Source: an uncultured Lachnospiraceae bacterium
GTDB taxonomy: Bacteria > Bacillota > Clostridia > Lachnospirales > Lachnospiraceae
Direction: 5' to 3'
Assembly (NCBI GenBank): GCA_947588005.1
Contig: CANPYE010000001.1
Span: 1-64,000 of the forward strand
DNA length: 64,000 nt
Part shown: piece after piece, positions 9,590 to 19,641 of the stretch
Position numbering within the stretch: the first letter of the stretch is position 1
Layout: each line of letters starts with the position of its first letter
Notes under the pieces: generated by a model
What the model saw: only the letters and a program-made list of their open reading frames with translations
Databases searched by the model: none
What the model was told of the DNA's origin: nothing
Translations under genes and position numbers: made by a program

Positions 9590-10539
9590 ACGGCATCTTC
9601 GTGTTCCATCAGGTACTGATAGACATCCCTCCGGCTCAGGCCACGATCCCGGGCGGTCAGCCGCATGGCTTCCTTACGCGGGAATCCCTGCGCCTCATAA
9701 AGCGCCACATGTTCTTCGACCGTCAGCTTCTCCCAGGCGCGGGCCTGTTCTTCCTTTTTGGATTCCGCAGTACGGCCTTCAAGAATAATAACGCATTCGC
9801 CGCGGGGTTCTTCCGCAGCAAAGCGGTCCAGAGCCCCGTCGATCGTCGTCTGCCAGGCTTCCTCATATTTTTTGGTCAGCTCCCGGCAGAGCGTCATGGG
9901 ACGGGCGCCGCCCAGAGCTTCTTTTAAATCGCCGAGTGTTTCCGTCAGATGATGGGGCGCTTCGTAAATGATGATCGTGCGCGTCTCATTTTTCAGTTCG
10001 TCCAGAATCCGCCGGCGCTCCTTTTTCTCCGCCGGAAGAAATGCCTCAAAGCAGAAACGGCGGGTCGGCAGCCCGGACAATGTGAGCGCCGTAACGCAGG
10101 CGGACGGCCCCGGCAGCGACGTGACCGGCACACCAGCGGCGCGGCACTGTCGGACCAGTTCTTCTCCAGGGTCGGAGATCGCGGGAGTACCGGCATCCGT
10201 GATCAGGGCGATACGATAGCCTTTCTGAAGCTGCGCCACCAGAGCGCGGGCCTTTTCCACTTTATTGTACTCATGATAGCTGGTCATGGGAGTGTGTATG
10301 CCGTAATGATTCAGAAGCTTGATGCTGTGGCGCGTGTCCTCGGCCGCGATCAGGTCCACATTTTTCAGCGTGTTAAGAACCCGGAGCGTAATATCCTCCA
10401 GGTTGCCGATCGGCGTAGCACAGATATAAAGGGTGCCGGATGGCAGCGCAGTCCGTTCGGCCTCGCCTGAACCGGAACCATTGTGGTTCAAAGCGCTGCC
10501 GGCAGATTCGTTCGAGTCCTCTTTATGCTTATCAGACAT
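9559..10539 (-). CDS. rsmI: 16S rRNA (cytidine(1402)-2'-O)-methyltransferase
   Basis: LYICATPIGNLEDITLRVLNTLKNVDLIAAEDTRHSIKLLNHYGI...LITDAGTPAISDPGEELV. Confidence 0.95.
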   Translation of the reverse strand: MSDKHKEDSNESAGSALNHNGSGSGEAERTALPSGTLYICATPIGNLEDITLRVLNTLKNVDLIAAEDTRHSIKLLNHYGIHTPMTSYHEYNKVEKARALVAQLQKGYRIALITDAGTPAISDPGEELVRQCRAAGVPVTSLPGPSACVTALTLSGLPTRRFCFEAFLPAEKKERRRILDELKNETRTIIIYEAPHHLTETLGDLKEALGGARPMTLCRELTKKYEEAWQTTIDGALDRFAAEEPRGECVIILEGRTAESKKEEQARAWEKLTVEEHVALYEAQGFPRKEAMRLTARDRGLSRRDVYQYLMEHEDAVQSLQRSKEI

Positions 10540-10607
10540 ATAATCCCCTTTCTGCAGACACGGCTCCTATCCGGACAGCCCGCGGCCGCAGCCGGACAGA
10601 TTCCGAA

Positions 10608-11516
10608 TCAGTACCCGTATACATCGCGGATCTCGTCGCTGTAGACGCCCGGCTCTTTGAACACAATAACGGGCGCCTCTATTTTCAACAACGGCCGGCC
10701 GCCGCGAACAGCTTCAATAAGCACCATATTGGCGTCACGTCCGGCATACGGATGAACCGTTTTCATGCGCTTGGGCTCTAAGCCATGCGCACGCATCGTG
10801 ACGATCAGCTCCGGCAGCCGCCGTGGCCGGTGGACCAGGAAGAAACGGCCGCCGGGTTTTAGCAGGCGGGCCGTCTCACGAGCCACGTCGCCGAAGGTAC
10901 AAAGGACCTCATGGCGGGCGATGGCTTTCGGTCCGTCCGGATTCTTAAGGCCGGCGTCTCCGTCCATATAGGGCGGATTGCATGTGACTGCATCGAAGGA
11001 GGCCAGACCAAACAGGCGGCTGGCCTCCTTAATATCTCCCAGTACAATATCGATTTTATCCTGCAGGCGGTTGAGCGCCACACTGCGGGCGGCCATACCG
11101 GCCATCTCTGGCTGAATTTCCAGACCGGTGAAATGCTTTCCTTCCGTCTTCGCTTCCAAAAGGATCGGAATAATGCCGGTGCCGCACCCCAGATCGATGA
11201 CCCGGTCGCCGCGGCGCACCCGCGCGAAGCCGCTCAGCAGCACCGCGTCCATACCGAAACAAAACTTCGTCGTATCCTGGATGATACGGTACCCGTTGCG
11301 CTCCAGATCGTCGACGCGTTCGGTGGGACGTATCTCCACCTCCGGCGCAGTCATCCCCGCGTTCTCAATCTGCGTATATTCGTCCCGAACGCTGCCCACT
11401 TCGCCGCTTTCATGCCTGATCCTGCCGCTAACAGTTTCTTTCATAATCTGTATGTTCTCCGTGGCGCCACAGGCATCTGAAACAGCTTCATATATCGTCC
11501 TGCCGTCCGCCGTCAC
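10608..11516 (-). CDS. tRNA1(Val) (adenine(37)-N6)-methyltransferase-like protein
   Basis: DRVIDLGCGTGIIPILL...VTCNPPYMD (NPPY) motifs; TrmN6/YfiC layout. True start may be internal. Confidence 0.88.
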   Translation of the reverse strand: MTADGRTIYEAVSDACGATENIQIMKETVSGRIRHESGEVGSVRDEYTQIENAGMTAPEVEIRPTERVDDLERNGYRIIQDTTKFCFGMDAVLLSGFARVRRGDRVIDLGCGTGIIPILLEAKTEGKHFTGLEIQPEMAGMAARSVALNRLQDKIDIVLGDIKEASRLFGLASFDAVTCNPPYMDGDAGLKNPDGPKAIARHEVLCTFGDVARETARLLKPGGRFFLVHRPRRLPELIVTMRAHGLEPKRMKTVHPYAGRDANMVLIEAVRGGRPLLKIEAPVIVFKEPGVYSDEIRDVYGY

Positions 11517-12433
11517 AGCTTTGATTTCCCTTCGGACTTTTCCAGGGCCTCCAGCTTCTTTAACTCCGCGTCCTGCGCCTGGTTCTTATCCCCCTGGTTC
11601 TTGTCTTTTTTATTGCGGCGGGGTTTGAACCGGAGCTGCTCCACCTTGTACTCCTTGATCTCGATCTCGTCCTTATCCACGACCATGCGGACCTTCACAG
11701 TCTGGCGCAGCACGTTTACGCTGTGGACTTCGCCTTTCTGTCCGTCGTCAGTGGTAACGGTATCGCCGACTCCCGGCAGCTTACTGTTCAGATATTCGTA
11801 GGTTTCTTCTTCATTCTTAAGGCAGCACATCAGGCGGCCGCAGACGCCCGAGATCTTCGTCGGATTCAGGGAAAGATTCTGCTCTTTGGCCATCTTAATG
11901 GATACCGGAATGAACTCGGACAGATAGGTATGGCAGCACAGCGGCCGCCCGCAGATGCCCACACCGCCGACGATCTTCGTCTCGTCACGGACTCCTACCT
12001 GGCGAAGCTCGATCCTCGTGCGGAACACAGACGCCAGATCTTTCACCAGTTCCCGGAAATCGATCCGCCCATCGGCGGTGAAATAGAACAGGATCTTATT
12101 GTTATCAAATGTGTACTCTACATCGATCAGCTTCATCTCCAGGCCGTGCTTGCGGATTTTCTCCTGGCAGACCTTGAAGGCGTCCTTCTCCTTCGCTTTG
12201 TTCTCCGTCTCGATTCGGTCGTCGTCTTCATTGGCCATACGGATCACGGTCTTTAAGGGCTGGATCACCTTGCTGTCGTCCACATCCCGGTTGCCCAAAA
12301 CCACATAACCGTATTCGATGCCGCGCGCCGTCTCCACGATCACATGCTGGCCGGCTTTAATCTGCAGCTGTCCGGGGGCAAAATAGTAGATCTTTCCCAC
12401 ATTGCGAAATCTTACTCCGATTACTGTTGTCAT
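11513..12433 (-). CDS. ricT: PSP1 C-terminal domain protein, RicT/YaaT family
   Basis: VIGVRFRNVGKIYYFAPG...VGVCGRPLCCHTYLSEF-like GGVGICGRPLCCHTYL and SGVCGRLMCCLKNE. Confidence 0.93.
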   Translation of the reverse strand: MTTVIGVRFRNVGKIYYFAPGQLQIKAGQHVIVETARGIEYGYVVLGNRDVDDSKVIQPLKTVIRMANEDDDRIETENKAKEKDAFKVCQEKIRKHGLEMKLIDVEYTFDNNKILFYFTADGRIDFRELVKDLASVFRTRIELRQVGVRDETKIVGGVGICGRPLCCHTYLSEFIPVSIKMAKEQNLSLNPTKISGVCGRLMCCLKNEEETYEYLNSKLPGVGDTVTTDDGQKGEVHSVNVLRQTVKVRMVVDKDEIEIKEYKVEQLRFKPRRNKKDKNQGDKNQAQDAELKKLEALEKSEGKSKL

Positions 12434-12435
12434 TC

Positions 12436-13425
12436 TTAATTCTCCTTCATCACCAGAAGCAATAGCTCCATGGCGAGTTCCTTATTCACATTGGCCTGCA
12501 GGCGCACACGCGCCTTATCGATGGCCTGCAGGATCATCTCAAATCCGTCATATCCGGTCTGCCGCGCCATCTCGCCGATGGAGGCCAATTCATCTTTGAA
12601 GATCAGCAGGTCCACATCCTTGGTCACCTTGTACATCAGTGCGTCGCGGTACCAGACCTGCATGAAATCCAGACATTCGAAAATATCCATATGCTCGTCC
12701 TCCCAGCCTTTGACGCGGGCCAGCAGGTCGGTAATGTTCATTTTCTTCACATGCTTGAGCACATAAAGCAGTTCCTCATACATGCGCTTAAAATCGTCGG
12801 AACCGGCAAGTTTTATGGCCTTGCCGAGATTCCCCCGGGCGAACGCGGCGCAGAGACGTGCGTCGCTCTCCGGCATTTTTAATACATTTTCCAGATATTC
12901 CTCGATCACCGAATCCTGCAGAGGCTTGAGCTTCAGCTGTACGCAGCGGGAAAGGATCGTGGGCAGGAATGCCTCCGGGTTGGTCGTGAGCAGCAGGATC
13001 ACAGCGTAGGACGGCGGCTCCTCGATGGTCTTAAGCAGCGCGTTCTGCGCCTGGACCGTCATCTTTTCCGCCTCGTCGATAATGTAGATCTTGTAATAGC
13101 TGCTGTAGGGACGAATCATGATGGTATCGGTCACCTGTTCACGGATGTCGTCGACGCCGATGGACGCCGGTTTCTCATGCGCTACATGGATCAGATCCGG
13201 ATGGTTGTCCGACAGAACCTGCTTACAGGCGTGGCACTCCATGCAGGGCTGGCTGCCGCCCTTCTCGCACAGAAGCGTCAGCGCGAACGCATGCGCCAAG
13301 GATTTGCGCCCCATTCCGGCCTCCCCCGCCAGAATATAGGCGTGGGAAATCTTATGCGCATCAATGGCTTTCTGAAAATGCTGTTTCACGGCCTCGTGGC
13401 CCAGGATGTCGTTAAAGCCCGGCAT
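12436..13425 (-). CDS. holB: DNA polymerase III delta prime subunit
   Basis: MPGFNDILGHEAVKQHFQKAI..SHAYILAGEAGMGRKSLAHAFA..IIDEAEKMTVQAQNALLKTIEEPPSY. Confidence 0.92.
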   Translation of the reverse strand: MPGFNDILGHEAVKQHFQKAIDAHKISHAYILAGEAGMGRKSLAHAFALTLLCEKGGSQPCMECHACKQVLSDNHPDLIHVAHEKPASIGVDDIREQVTDTIMIRPYSSYYKIYIIDEAEKMTVQAQNALLKTIEEPPSYAVILLLTTNPEAFLPTILSRCVQLKLKPLQDSVIEEYLENVLKMPESDARLCAAFARGNLGKAIKLAGSDDFKRMYEELLYVLKHVKKMNITDLLARVKGWEDEHMDIFECLDFMQVWYRDALMYKVTKDVDLLIFKDELASIGEMARQTGYDGFEMILQAIDKARVRLQANVNKELAMELLLLVMKEN

Positions 13426-13675
13426 AACGCGGTGTCCCCCTCTCCGCATGGTGTATTCTGCTTTGCATGGCGCGGTCCATGTGGACAGTATACCATGTCC
13501 TCCGGACATGCTCCCTCCGGGGGATGCGCACGGTTCGCTTCGGTGTTTGCCTTCCCGACGGTCGGGCGCGAACCGGCGCGGTATAATCTCTGTCGAGATT
13601 ATAACATAATTTAAATTTTGTGTATAGTTTATTTCGCTGGTATTTTTATGGCCGCGGTGCCGCATCGACGGCCGT

Positions 13676-14347
13676 TTACCGGTTCAGGCGGCCGCGGATC
13701 ATTTCGTGAATTTCTTCAATGGACTTTAACTTTCCTTCTCCATCACAGCATCCGATCCGCTCCCAGCCGTATTTTTCAACCAGAAAAAGGCTGTTCTCAT
13801 AGGAGCGGCGCAGGAAATCCGGATTCGCCTCATGGATATCTTTCTTTGCCTCGTGGGTGATCTTATTGGCGCGCCCCCGGATCAGACGCTCCGAAACCTG
13901 CGGCGGCACATCCAGGAAAAAGACGTGCTCCGGCACCGGCAGACCGCCTTTTACATATTCAAAATCATATTCCCAGTCCAGAAATGCCGTCTTCTCCTCC
14001 AGCGTATCCAGCTTGGCCGCCTGGTGCAGCATATTGCTGGTCACGTAACGGTCGCAGATAACGATATGATCGCTGCCGGACTCGTAAAATTCCTTCCACT
14101 CCTTCAGATAGGAGGCGAAACGATCCACGGCGTAAAACGCGCTCGTCACGTAAGGATTCACCGCGAAGGCGTCTTCGCCAAAGGCACGGCCCAGATACAT
14201 CCGCACCAGCGCCGACGATTCGCTCTCGTAGTTCGGGTAGGATACCTTGCGCACCGGCCGGCCCTGTGCCTGAAGGTATTTGAACAGGAGCCTGGTCTGC
14301 GTCTCTTTGCCGCTGCCGTCGCTGCCCTCTATGACAATTACTTTTCC
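13676..14347 (-). CDS. tmk: Thymidylate kinase
   Basis: MGKVIVIEGSDGSGKETQTRLLFKYLQ...DRYVTSNMLHQAAK. Confidence 0.9.
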   Translation of the reverse strand, partial: GKVIVIEGSDGSGKETQTRLLFKYLQAQGRPVRKVSYPNYESESSALVRMYLGRAFGEDAFAVNPYVTSAFYAVDRFASYLKEWKEFYESGSDHIVICDRYVTSNMLHQAAKLDTLEEKTAFLDWEYDFEYVKGGLPVPEHVFFLDVPPQVSERLIRGRANKITHEAKKDIHEANPDFLRRSYENSLFLVEKYGWERIGCCDGEGKLKSIEEIHEMIRGRLNR

Positions 14348-14384
14348 CATATAAAATATCCTCGCTTTCTGAACGGGTCTGCCG

Positions 14385-16043
14385 TCACGCAAGTACTCGG
14401 AGCGTGACTGCGCTGCGGTCGCGCATACCCTGAATCGGAAGCTGCTGCGCTCTGTAATTCCGGATCGTATCGACGATCTCCTCCGTCAGCACCTCTCCCG
14501 GCACGACAACCGGCGTTCCGGGCGGATACAGATAGACATATTCTCCGGAAATGGATCCGGCAGCGGATTCAAGAGGAAGCGCCTGCGCCGGTCGTTCCTG
14601 CGCCTCATGAATGGGAAGGAGCGCCTGCGGACGCGGCAGCGCCGCAGAGCAGTGAACGCCGGGAGCCGGCGGCCGCTTCGCGGAATCAAGATTCGCTGAA
14701 GCAAAAGCCGTTTCTGCGGTATCGAGAGCCGCCGAGGCAGAAGCCGGTTCTGCAGCATCGAGAGCCGCCGGACCGGAGGCCAGCTTCTCATCGATCGAAA
14801 ACAGCGCCGTCTCCAACCGGTCAAATCCTTCCCGGCTGTCCATCAGCGTCGTGATGGCTGTTATGTAATCCGCGCCGCTCATTTCCATTTCCATGTGGTA
14901 ATCATGGCGAAGAAGCTCTGCCAATTCCGCCCCGGTCAGCCAGGTCCCGCCGGCCGGAAGCCGAGCGTTTCCCGCATTCACACCGCTTACGGACGCTCCG
15001 ATATTCTTCCGAGGCAGCGTTCCTGTATATTTCGTGGATATTACAAGCTTCGAAGTATCTAAATCATATATCCCGGCGCTGCCAACTGCATCTCTGTCCA
15101 GAAGCCGGAGGCAGCGAAGCTTCCGCAGCCGCCCCCGCAGGTCTGTAAGCCGGGCGGCAAAATACCGCATCTCATCTCGGCCATCACCCGCCATATATTC
15201 AATGCATCTCTCAATTCCGGCCATCAGCACATAGGAAGGACTGCTGGTCTGAAAGACCTGCAGAAAATATTTCAGGCGATCGGTATCGACAAGACTGCCC
15301 TGTACATGCAAAAGAGCCGTCTGGGTAAAGGCCGGGAGCGTTTTATGTAAACTTTGAATCACAATATCCGCACCCAATTCCAGCGCGGAAGCCGGGAACA
15401 TTTCCCCAAACGGAAAATGAGCACCGTGGGCCTCATCCACGATCAGCGGTATGCCGTGCCGGTGACAGACGCCGGCGATCCCGCGGACATCCGACACCAC
15501 GCCGTCATAGGTCGGAGAAGTAATAAAAACGGCGGCCGGCAAATCATCCGCATTTATCAACATTTTTTCAATATTCTGCAGCAATAATCCACCTTGCAGC
15601 CCGAAATCTTCAATGATCTGTGGATAAATATACCGAATATTCAGTTCATTCAGCGCCGCCGCATGGTACGCAGCCTTATGGCTATTGCGGGCTAACAGGA
15701 TCGTGCCGCCCCGCGGAACCGCCGCGCAGATCGCGGCAAGCACGCCGCAGGTACTTCCATTTACCAGATAATACGTGTGCCCGGCGCCGTACACGGACGC
15801 GGCCCAGTCCATGGATTCGAGCAGAACGCCCTCCGCATGATGGAGATTATCAAAGCCGTCGATCTCCGTGATATCGATGCTGTACGGATTGGGAAATTCC
15901 GCCGTAAATCCCGCTTTCGTCCGGCGCTTATGCCCCGGCATGTGGAAAGGGTAAACATCGGAACGACAATATTCATTCAACTGCCGGTATAACCGGGGGC
16001 GCGGAAGCCGTTCTTCCATGTCATGCATCCCTCTCATCCGCAA
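14385..16043 (-). CDS. Orn/Lys/Arg decarboxylase-family PLP enzyme
   Basis: YPFHMPGHKRR...NGSTCGVLAAI...DEAHGAHFPFG...SLHKTLPAFTQTALLH (PLP Lys). Start could be 16043, 16028 or 16019. Confidence 0.9.
   Translation of the reverse strand: MRMRGMHDMEERLPRPRLYRQLNEYCRSDVYPFHMPGHKRRTKAGFTAEFPNPYSIDITEIDGFDNLHHAEGVLLESMDWAASVYGAGHTYYLVNGSTCGVLAAICAAVPRGGTILLARNSHKAAYHAAALNELNIRYIYPQIIEDFGLQGGLLLQNIEKMLINADDLPAAVFITSPTYDGVVSDVRGIAGVCHRHGIPLIVDEAHGAHFPFGEMFPASALELGADIVIQSLHKTLPAFTQTALLHVQGSLVDTDRLKYFLQVFQTSSPSYVLMAGIERCIEYMAGDGRDEMRYFAARLTDLRGRLRKLRCLRLLDRDAVGSAGIYDLDTSKLVISTKYTGTLPRKNIGASVSGVNAGNARLPAGGTWLTGAELAELLRHDYHMEMEMSGADYITAITTLMDSREGFDRLETALFSIDEKLASGPAALDAAEPASASAALDTAETAFASANLDSAKRPPAPGVHCSAALPRPQALLPIHEAQERPAQALPLESAAGSISGEYVYLYPPGTPVVVPGEVLTEEIVDTIRNYRAQQLPIQGMRDRSAVTLRVLA
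14662..14769 (-). repeat. About three degenerate 36-bp tandem coding repeats (Ala-rich, ALDxAExAxAS)
   Basis: gaagcaaaagccgtttctgcggtatcgagagccgcc / gaggcagaagccggttctgcagcatcgagagccgcc plus one more degenerate copy. Confidence 0.8.
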
Positions 16044-17005
16044 TTTGCCGACTGTTTCCGCAGTCCTGCTTTCTCAAGAAACTCATCTATACTTTCGGCC
16101 CGGCGGGCGATCCTGTGCCAAGAATTCAGTATGTCGATGCTATGCTCGGACATGATCCGCTTCTGCAATTTATCCGAAAGTTCACCGATATCCTTCAGCA
16201 TATCGCAGATATCTTCTGCTTTTCCTTCTGCTTTTCCTTCGGCCCTTCCTTCAGCGAACTTTTCCTTCCGTTCCAGCTTCATATGTTCCTCAAAATCATA
16301 GTCCGTCAGAAACATCTCCACTACCTCCTCGCTATGCTCAACCAGAATATCAGCCAATATCCCTTCCCTGATACAATCTGCGATTGCACGCCGCACCGCA
16401 TCTTCCAAATCACCGCAAATCTTCATAGATTCCCGAACCCTGGCTACAAAAACAGCATATTCTTCCAATCTCCGGCACTGCCGCATCAATTCCCGGTTCC
16501 GTCCCAGATTAATATTCAGCATAACTGCCGTCACTTCCACTCCCGGCCGGCGGCGGACAGACGTATTGCCCTCTCCCGGCGCAGGCGCACAAAATGCGTC
16601 CGACAAGCGCAGAATCTTTTGATCCGGTTCATAATCCTCGCCATTATAAAATACGATATACTGCGGAAACGGAAGCTGCTGCAGCGAATTACTGTATATA
16701 TTCAGCTTCTGCTTTTTCTCGTATTTTCTGAACAATCTTGCAAAATAAAACAAACCTCTGAGCGGCATATTGGGATTGTCGCTTGACTGATGTTCAAAAA
16801 GATTAAGCGTCGCACCAAACAGAAAAGAAACGTCGTTCTTCATATTCATATAAACGACGTCTTCCAATGTCGTAATTTCCAGCCTATCCGGATCCGTATA
16901 ATGCGTTCCGTTCAGCGCATTATAGAGCGCCAGCAATTCCTTCTTTTCTTTAAAAACAAATCGGAATAATCTGTCTTTATACTTCTTATTCACGCGATTA
17001 CTCAT
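16034..17005 (-). CDS. Rpn/YhgA-like PD-(D/E)XK nuclease-transposase family protein
   Basis: KYKDRLFRFVFKEKKELLALYNALNGTHYTDP...NDVSFLFGATLNLFEHQSSDNPNMPLRGLFYFARLF (D...ExQ). Confidence 0.82.
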   Translation of the reverse strand: MSNRVNKKYKDRLFRFVFKEKKELLALYNALNGTHYTDPDRLEITTLEDVVYMNMKNDVSFLFGATLNLFEHQSSDNPNMPLRGLFYFARLFRKYEKKQKLNIYSNSLQQLPFPQYIVFYNGEDYEPDQKILRLSDAFCAPAPGEGNTSVRRRPGVEVTAVMLNINLGRNRELMRQCRRLEEYAVFVARVRESMKICGDLEDAVRRAIADCIREGILADILVEHSEEVVEMFLTDYDFEEHMKLERKEKFAEGRAEGKAEGKAEDICDMLKDIGELSDKLQKRIMSEHSIDILNSWHRIARRAESIDEFLEKAGLRKQSANCG

Positions 17006-17193
17006 ATTATATCGGTTCCCCTCTTTCATTTCAATATGTAATTCGGTAAAAAGTCCCTGCAATCTGTAAATGATCCTGCGATTACGCTTGGAGCCACAAT
17101 GATGCCATCAAGATATGCGCCGTTTTCCTTTGGAATTTTGGTTGTGGAAATGGCGTTTCTATGAGATAATCAGCAGGAAGGAGGCATATCGCC

Positions 17194-17424
17194 ATGAGAG
17201 TCATAGAATTTAAGATGGAGCGTCAGGGGCTGGTAAATATCGGCGATGAAGTCGAGATCACAGCTCACGAAGCACTCAGCGGCACGAGCTACATCATCGA
17301 ACCGGCGGTGGCCATGTCCGGCTGCTACAAGGGCAGGAACCGCCTAAAGTCGACCCGCGGTATAGTCCGTGATATCAAGCAAAATGACCGGGGGTATTAT
17401 GTCGTGGCAGAGTTCGACGAATAA
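17194..17424 (+). CDS. Conserved small hypothetical protein (76 aa)
   Basis: Good RBS (aggaaggaggcatatcgcc) and codon-rich ORF. Confidence 0.7.
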   Translation: MRVIEFKMERQGLVNIGDEVEITAHEALSGTSYIIEPAVAMSGCYKGRNRLKSTRGIVRDIKQNDRGYYVVAEFDE

Positions 17425-17537
17425 CTCTGCGCGGCGACGGACGAACCAAACCCGTATTTTGGACATATGATATAGCAGACCGGCGGGGACGGGGCCATTT
17501 CCCGGAACTGTCCGGCAGAATATAAAGGAGTGATCAT

Positions 17538-18350
17538 ATGTTTTTCCCAAATTGTGGGTATAATTGTTCAGCTGATAACTGCTGCGCCTCCGGCGGAAAT
17601 ACGGCTGCCGGCCTGAACTGCGGTATACCGGCATGCCCGACCCCCTGTCCATCCTGCTGTCAGGGACCGGTTGGACCTGAAGGACCACAGGGGCCGGTTG
17701 GGCCCGAAGGGCCAGAAGGGCCCCAAGGGCCGCAAGGACTGACCGGGCCTCAGGGACCTCAAGGACCCGCTGGACCGCAGGGCTCCCAGGGGCCGCAGGG
17801 CATAGCAGGACCAGAAGGACCTCAAGGGCCAGTTGGACCGGCCGGACCAGAAGGACCTCAAGGACCACAGGGTCCCGCCGGGCCTCAGGGGCCGATGGGA
17901 CCAGTCAGACCAATAAATGTCATACTGCCCGAGGTAAGCGTCCTTAACGCAGTCAATACTGCCGCCCAGTCCGTTGTTTCCTGCACAGCTCCGCTGCTGC
18001 TCGCCTCCACTCCGGTTCAGGCCGGTACAGCGATCACACATGACGCAGGCAGAGGCATTTTCACGCTGAGCGAAGATGGTCTGTACGAAATTTCCTACCA
18101 TACCACTGTAACCGCCACTGCCTGCGCTCCGGCGACCGTTACCCTGGCTCTGAGCAGCGGCTGCGCCGTCATCGACGGCACTACCGCCTCGGCTTATGTG
18201 GCAGCAGACAACGCTTCGGTATCCGTATCCGCTTCCGGCATTGTCAATGTAACCGGCGGCATTCCGGCGGCTATTTCCCTGGTCTCACCGGCCGGTTTTG
18301 AAAACGCTTCCTACAGCAACACCGCAGTAACCATCCGAAAACTGCACTGA
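17538..18350 (+). CDS. Collagen-like (GXX repeat) BclA-type exosporium/spore-surface protein
   Basis: Cys-rich N terminus, about 28 GPx triplets, then a BclA-like C-terminal domain ([19 protein letters not shown]). Confidence 0.88.
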   Translation: MFFPNCGYNCSADNCCASGGNTAAGLNCGIPACPTPCPSCCQGPVGPEGPQGPVGPEGPEGPQGPQGLTGPQGPQGPAGPQGSQGPQGIAGPEGPQGPVGPAGPEGPQGPQGPAGPQGPMGPVRPINVILPEVSVLNAVNTAAQSVVSCTAPLLLASTPVQAGTAITHDAGRGIFTLSEDGLYEISYHTTVTATACAPATVTLALSSGCAVIDGTTASAYVAADNASVSVSASGIVNVTGGIPAAISLVSPAGFENASYSNTAVTIRKLH

Positions 18351-18376
18351 ACCAGGAATTTGTATAATGAGACGCA

Positions 18377-18412
18377 AAAAGAGAACCGTGCGCCATTTCC
18401 CGGTTCTCTTTT
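18377..18412 (+). terminator. Intrinsic terminator after collagen-like gene
   Basis: AAAAGAGAACCG ... CGGTTCTCTTTT inverted repeat. Confidence 0.8.
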
Positions 18413-18444
18413 GTATACATTTCAGATTCGGTTCCCTGTAATCT

Positions 18445-19488
18445 CTACAGATCGTCCTCCAGCGCACTGCTCTTGGCATATGCCGTACTCCGCGCTTCAA
18501 AGAAATCTGTCTTGATCATGTTCGCGTTGGAATACTGGGACACCCAGCGCATGCTGTCCGGCTCCTGCTCATGCCCCTCATAGATCGGATCCAGGCCGAT
18601 ATTCGTGCAGCGCAGGTTACCCAGATATTGAATATAGTCGGTGATCATTCCCTTATTCAGTCCCTGCACATCGTCGCCGATCACATAATGTCCCCAGCGG
18701 ATCTCCTGCTCGCAGCCTTCCTTGATCATGCCGCGGTAGACCGCCTTCTTCTCCTCGGTGAACATCTGCGGCTCCTCCTTCTGCATTTCCAGCAAGATAT
18801 TGCGGAACAGCCACAGGTGCGTATTCTCGTCGCGGTTGATGTAGCGAATCTCCTGCACGGATCCCGGCATCAGGTTATTCCGGCCCAGATTGTAGAAGAA
18901 CATGAACCCGCTGTAGAAATACACGCCTTCCAGAATATAGTTAGCCACCAGCGTCCTCATAAAGACATCCAGTTCCTTATCCTTCTGGAAATCATTATAC
19001 AGATCGCCGATGAAACGGTTTCTGGCCAGCAAATGCTCATCATCTTTCCACTGATAGAGCACGTCGTTGCGCTCCTGCGGCTCGCAGATCGTATCCAGCA
19101 TGTAGCTGTAGCTCTGACTGTGGATCGCCTCCTGGAATGTCTGAATTGCCAGGCACAGATTCACCTCATTAGCTGTTACATACTCGCCGATATTCGGCAG
19201 ATTGGCCGTCTGAATACTGTCCAGGAAAATAAGAAACGACAGCACCTTATCATAAGCCCGTCTCTCCGGTCCCGGCAGTCTCCGGTAATCCTTCACGTCC
19301 ACGCTCATATTAATTTCTTCCGGAATCCAGAAATTGTTCATCGCCTGGCGGTACCAGTCGCTGACCCAGGAGTATTTCATATTATTGAAATCATTCAGAT
19401 TCGTCGTGTTTCCCCCCACCATACGGCGGAACCGTACATCGGTATCGCCCTCCGGGTTAAATAACGGTTTCTTAAGCATTTCTTCCAT
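18445..19488 (-). CDS. nrdB: Class I ribonucleotide reductase beta subunit
   Basis: FLIFLDSIQ, FQEAIHSQSYSYML (E..H...Y), EGVYFYSGF, RDENTHL metal/radical motifs. Confidence 0.94.
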   Translation of the reverse strand: MEEMLKKPLFNPEGDTDVRFRRMVGGNTTNLNDFNNMKYSWVSDWYRQAMNNFWIPEEINMSVDVKDYRRLPGPERRAYDKVLSFLIFLDSIQTANLPNIGEYVTANEVNLCLAIQTFQEAIHSQSYSYMLDTICEPQERNDVLYQWKDDEHLLARNRFIGDLYNDFQKDKELDVFMRTLVANYILEGVYFYSGFMFFYNLGRNNLMPGSVQEIRYINRDENTHLWLFRNILLEMQKEEPQMFTEEKKAVYRGMIKEGCEQEIRWGHYVIGDDVQGLNKGMITDYIQYLGNLRCTNIGLDPIYEGHEQEPDSMRWVSQYSNANMIKTDFFEARSTAYAKSSALEDDL

Positions 19489-19641
19489 TGTTCCGCTCTC
19501 CTTTTCTCACAAAGTATTGTATCTAAAACACAGCAGCGACTCTCATCCCAGCGTCCGCCACCGACCCAGCAGAGTTCCAAACGGACAAGCCCATCTCCGC
19601 GAACCCTTCGCGTCACCCCCCGCTCTCGGATCCCTCTCAGC

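Noticed and set aside
17650-17910. GC-rich short-period direct repeats that could look like CRISPR or a minisatellite
   Set aside because: They are simply the Gly-Pro-x collagen codons of the spore protein; no spacers.
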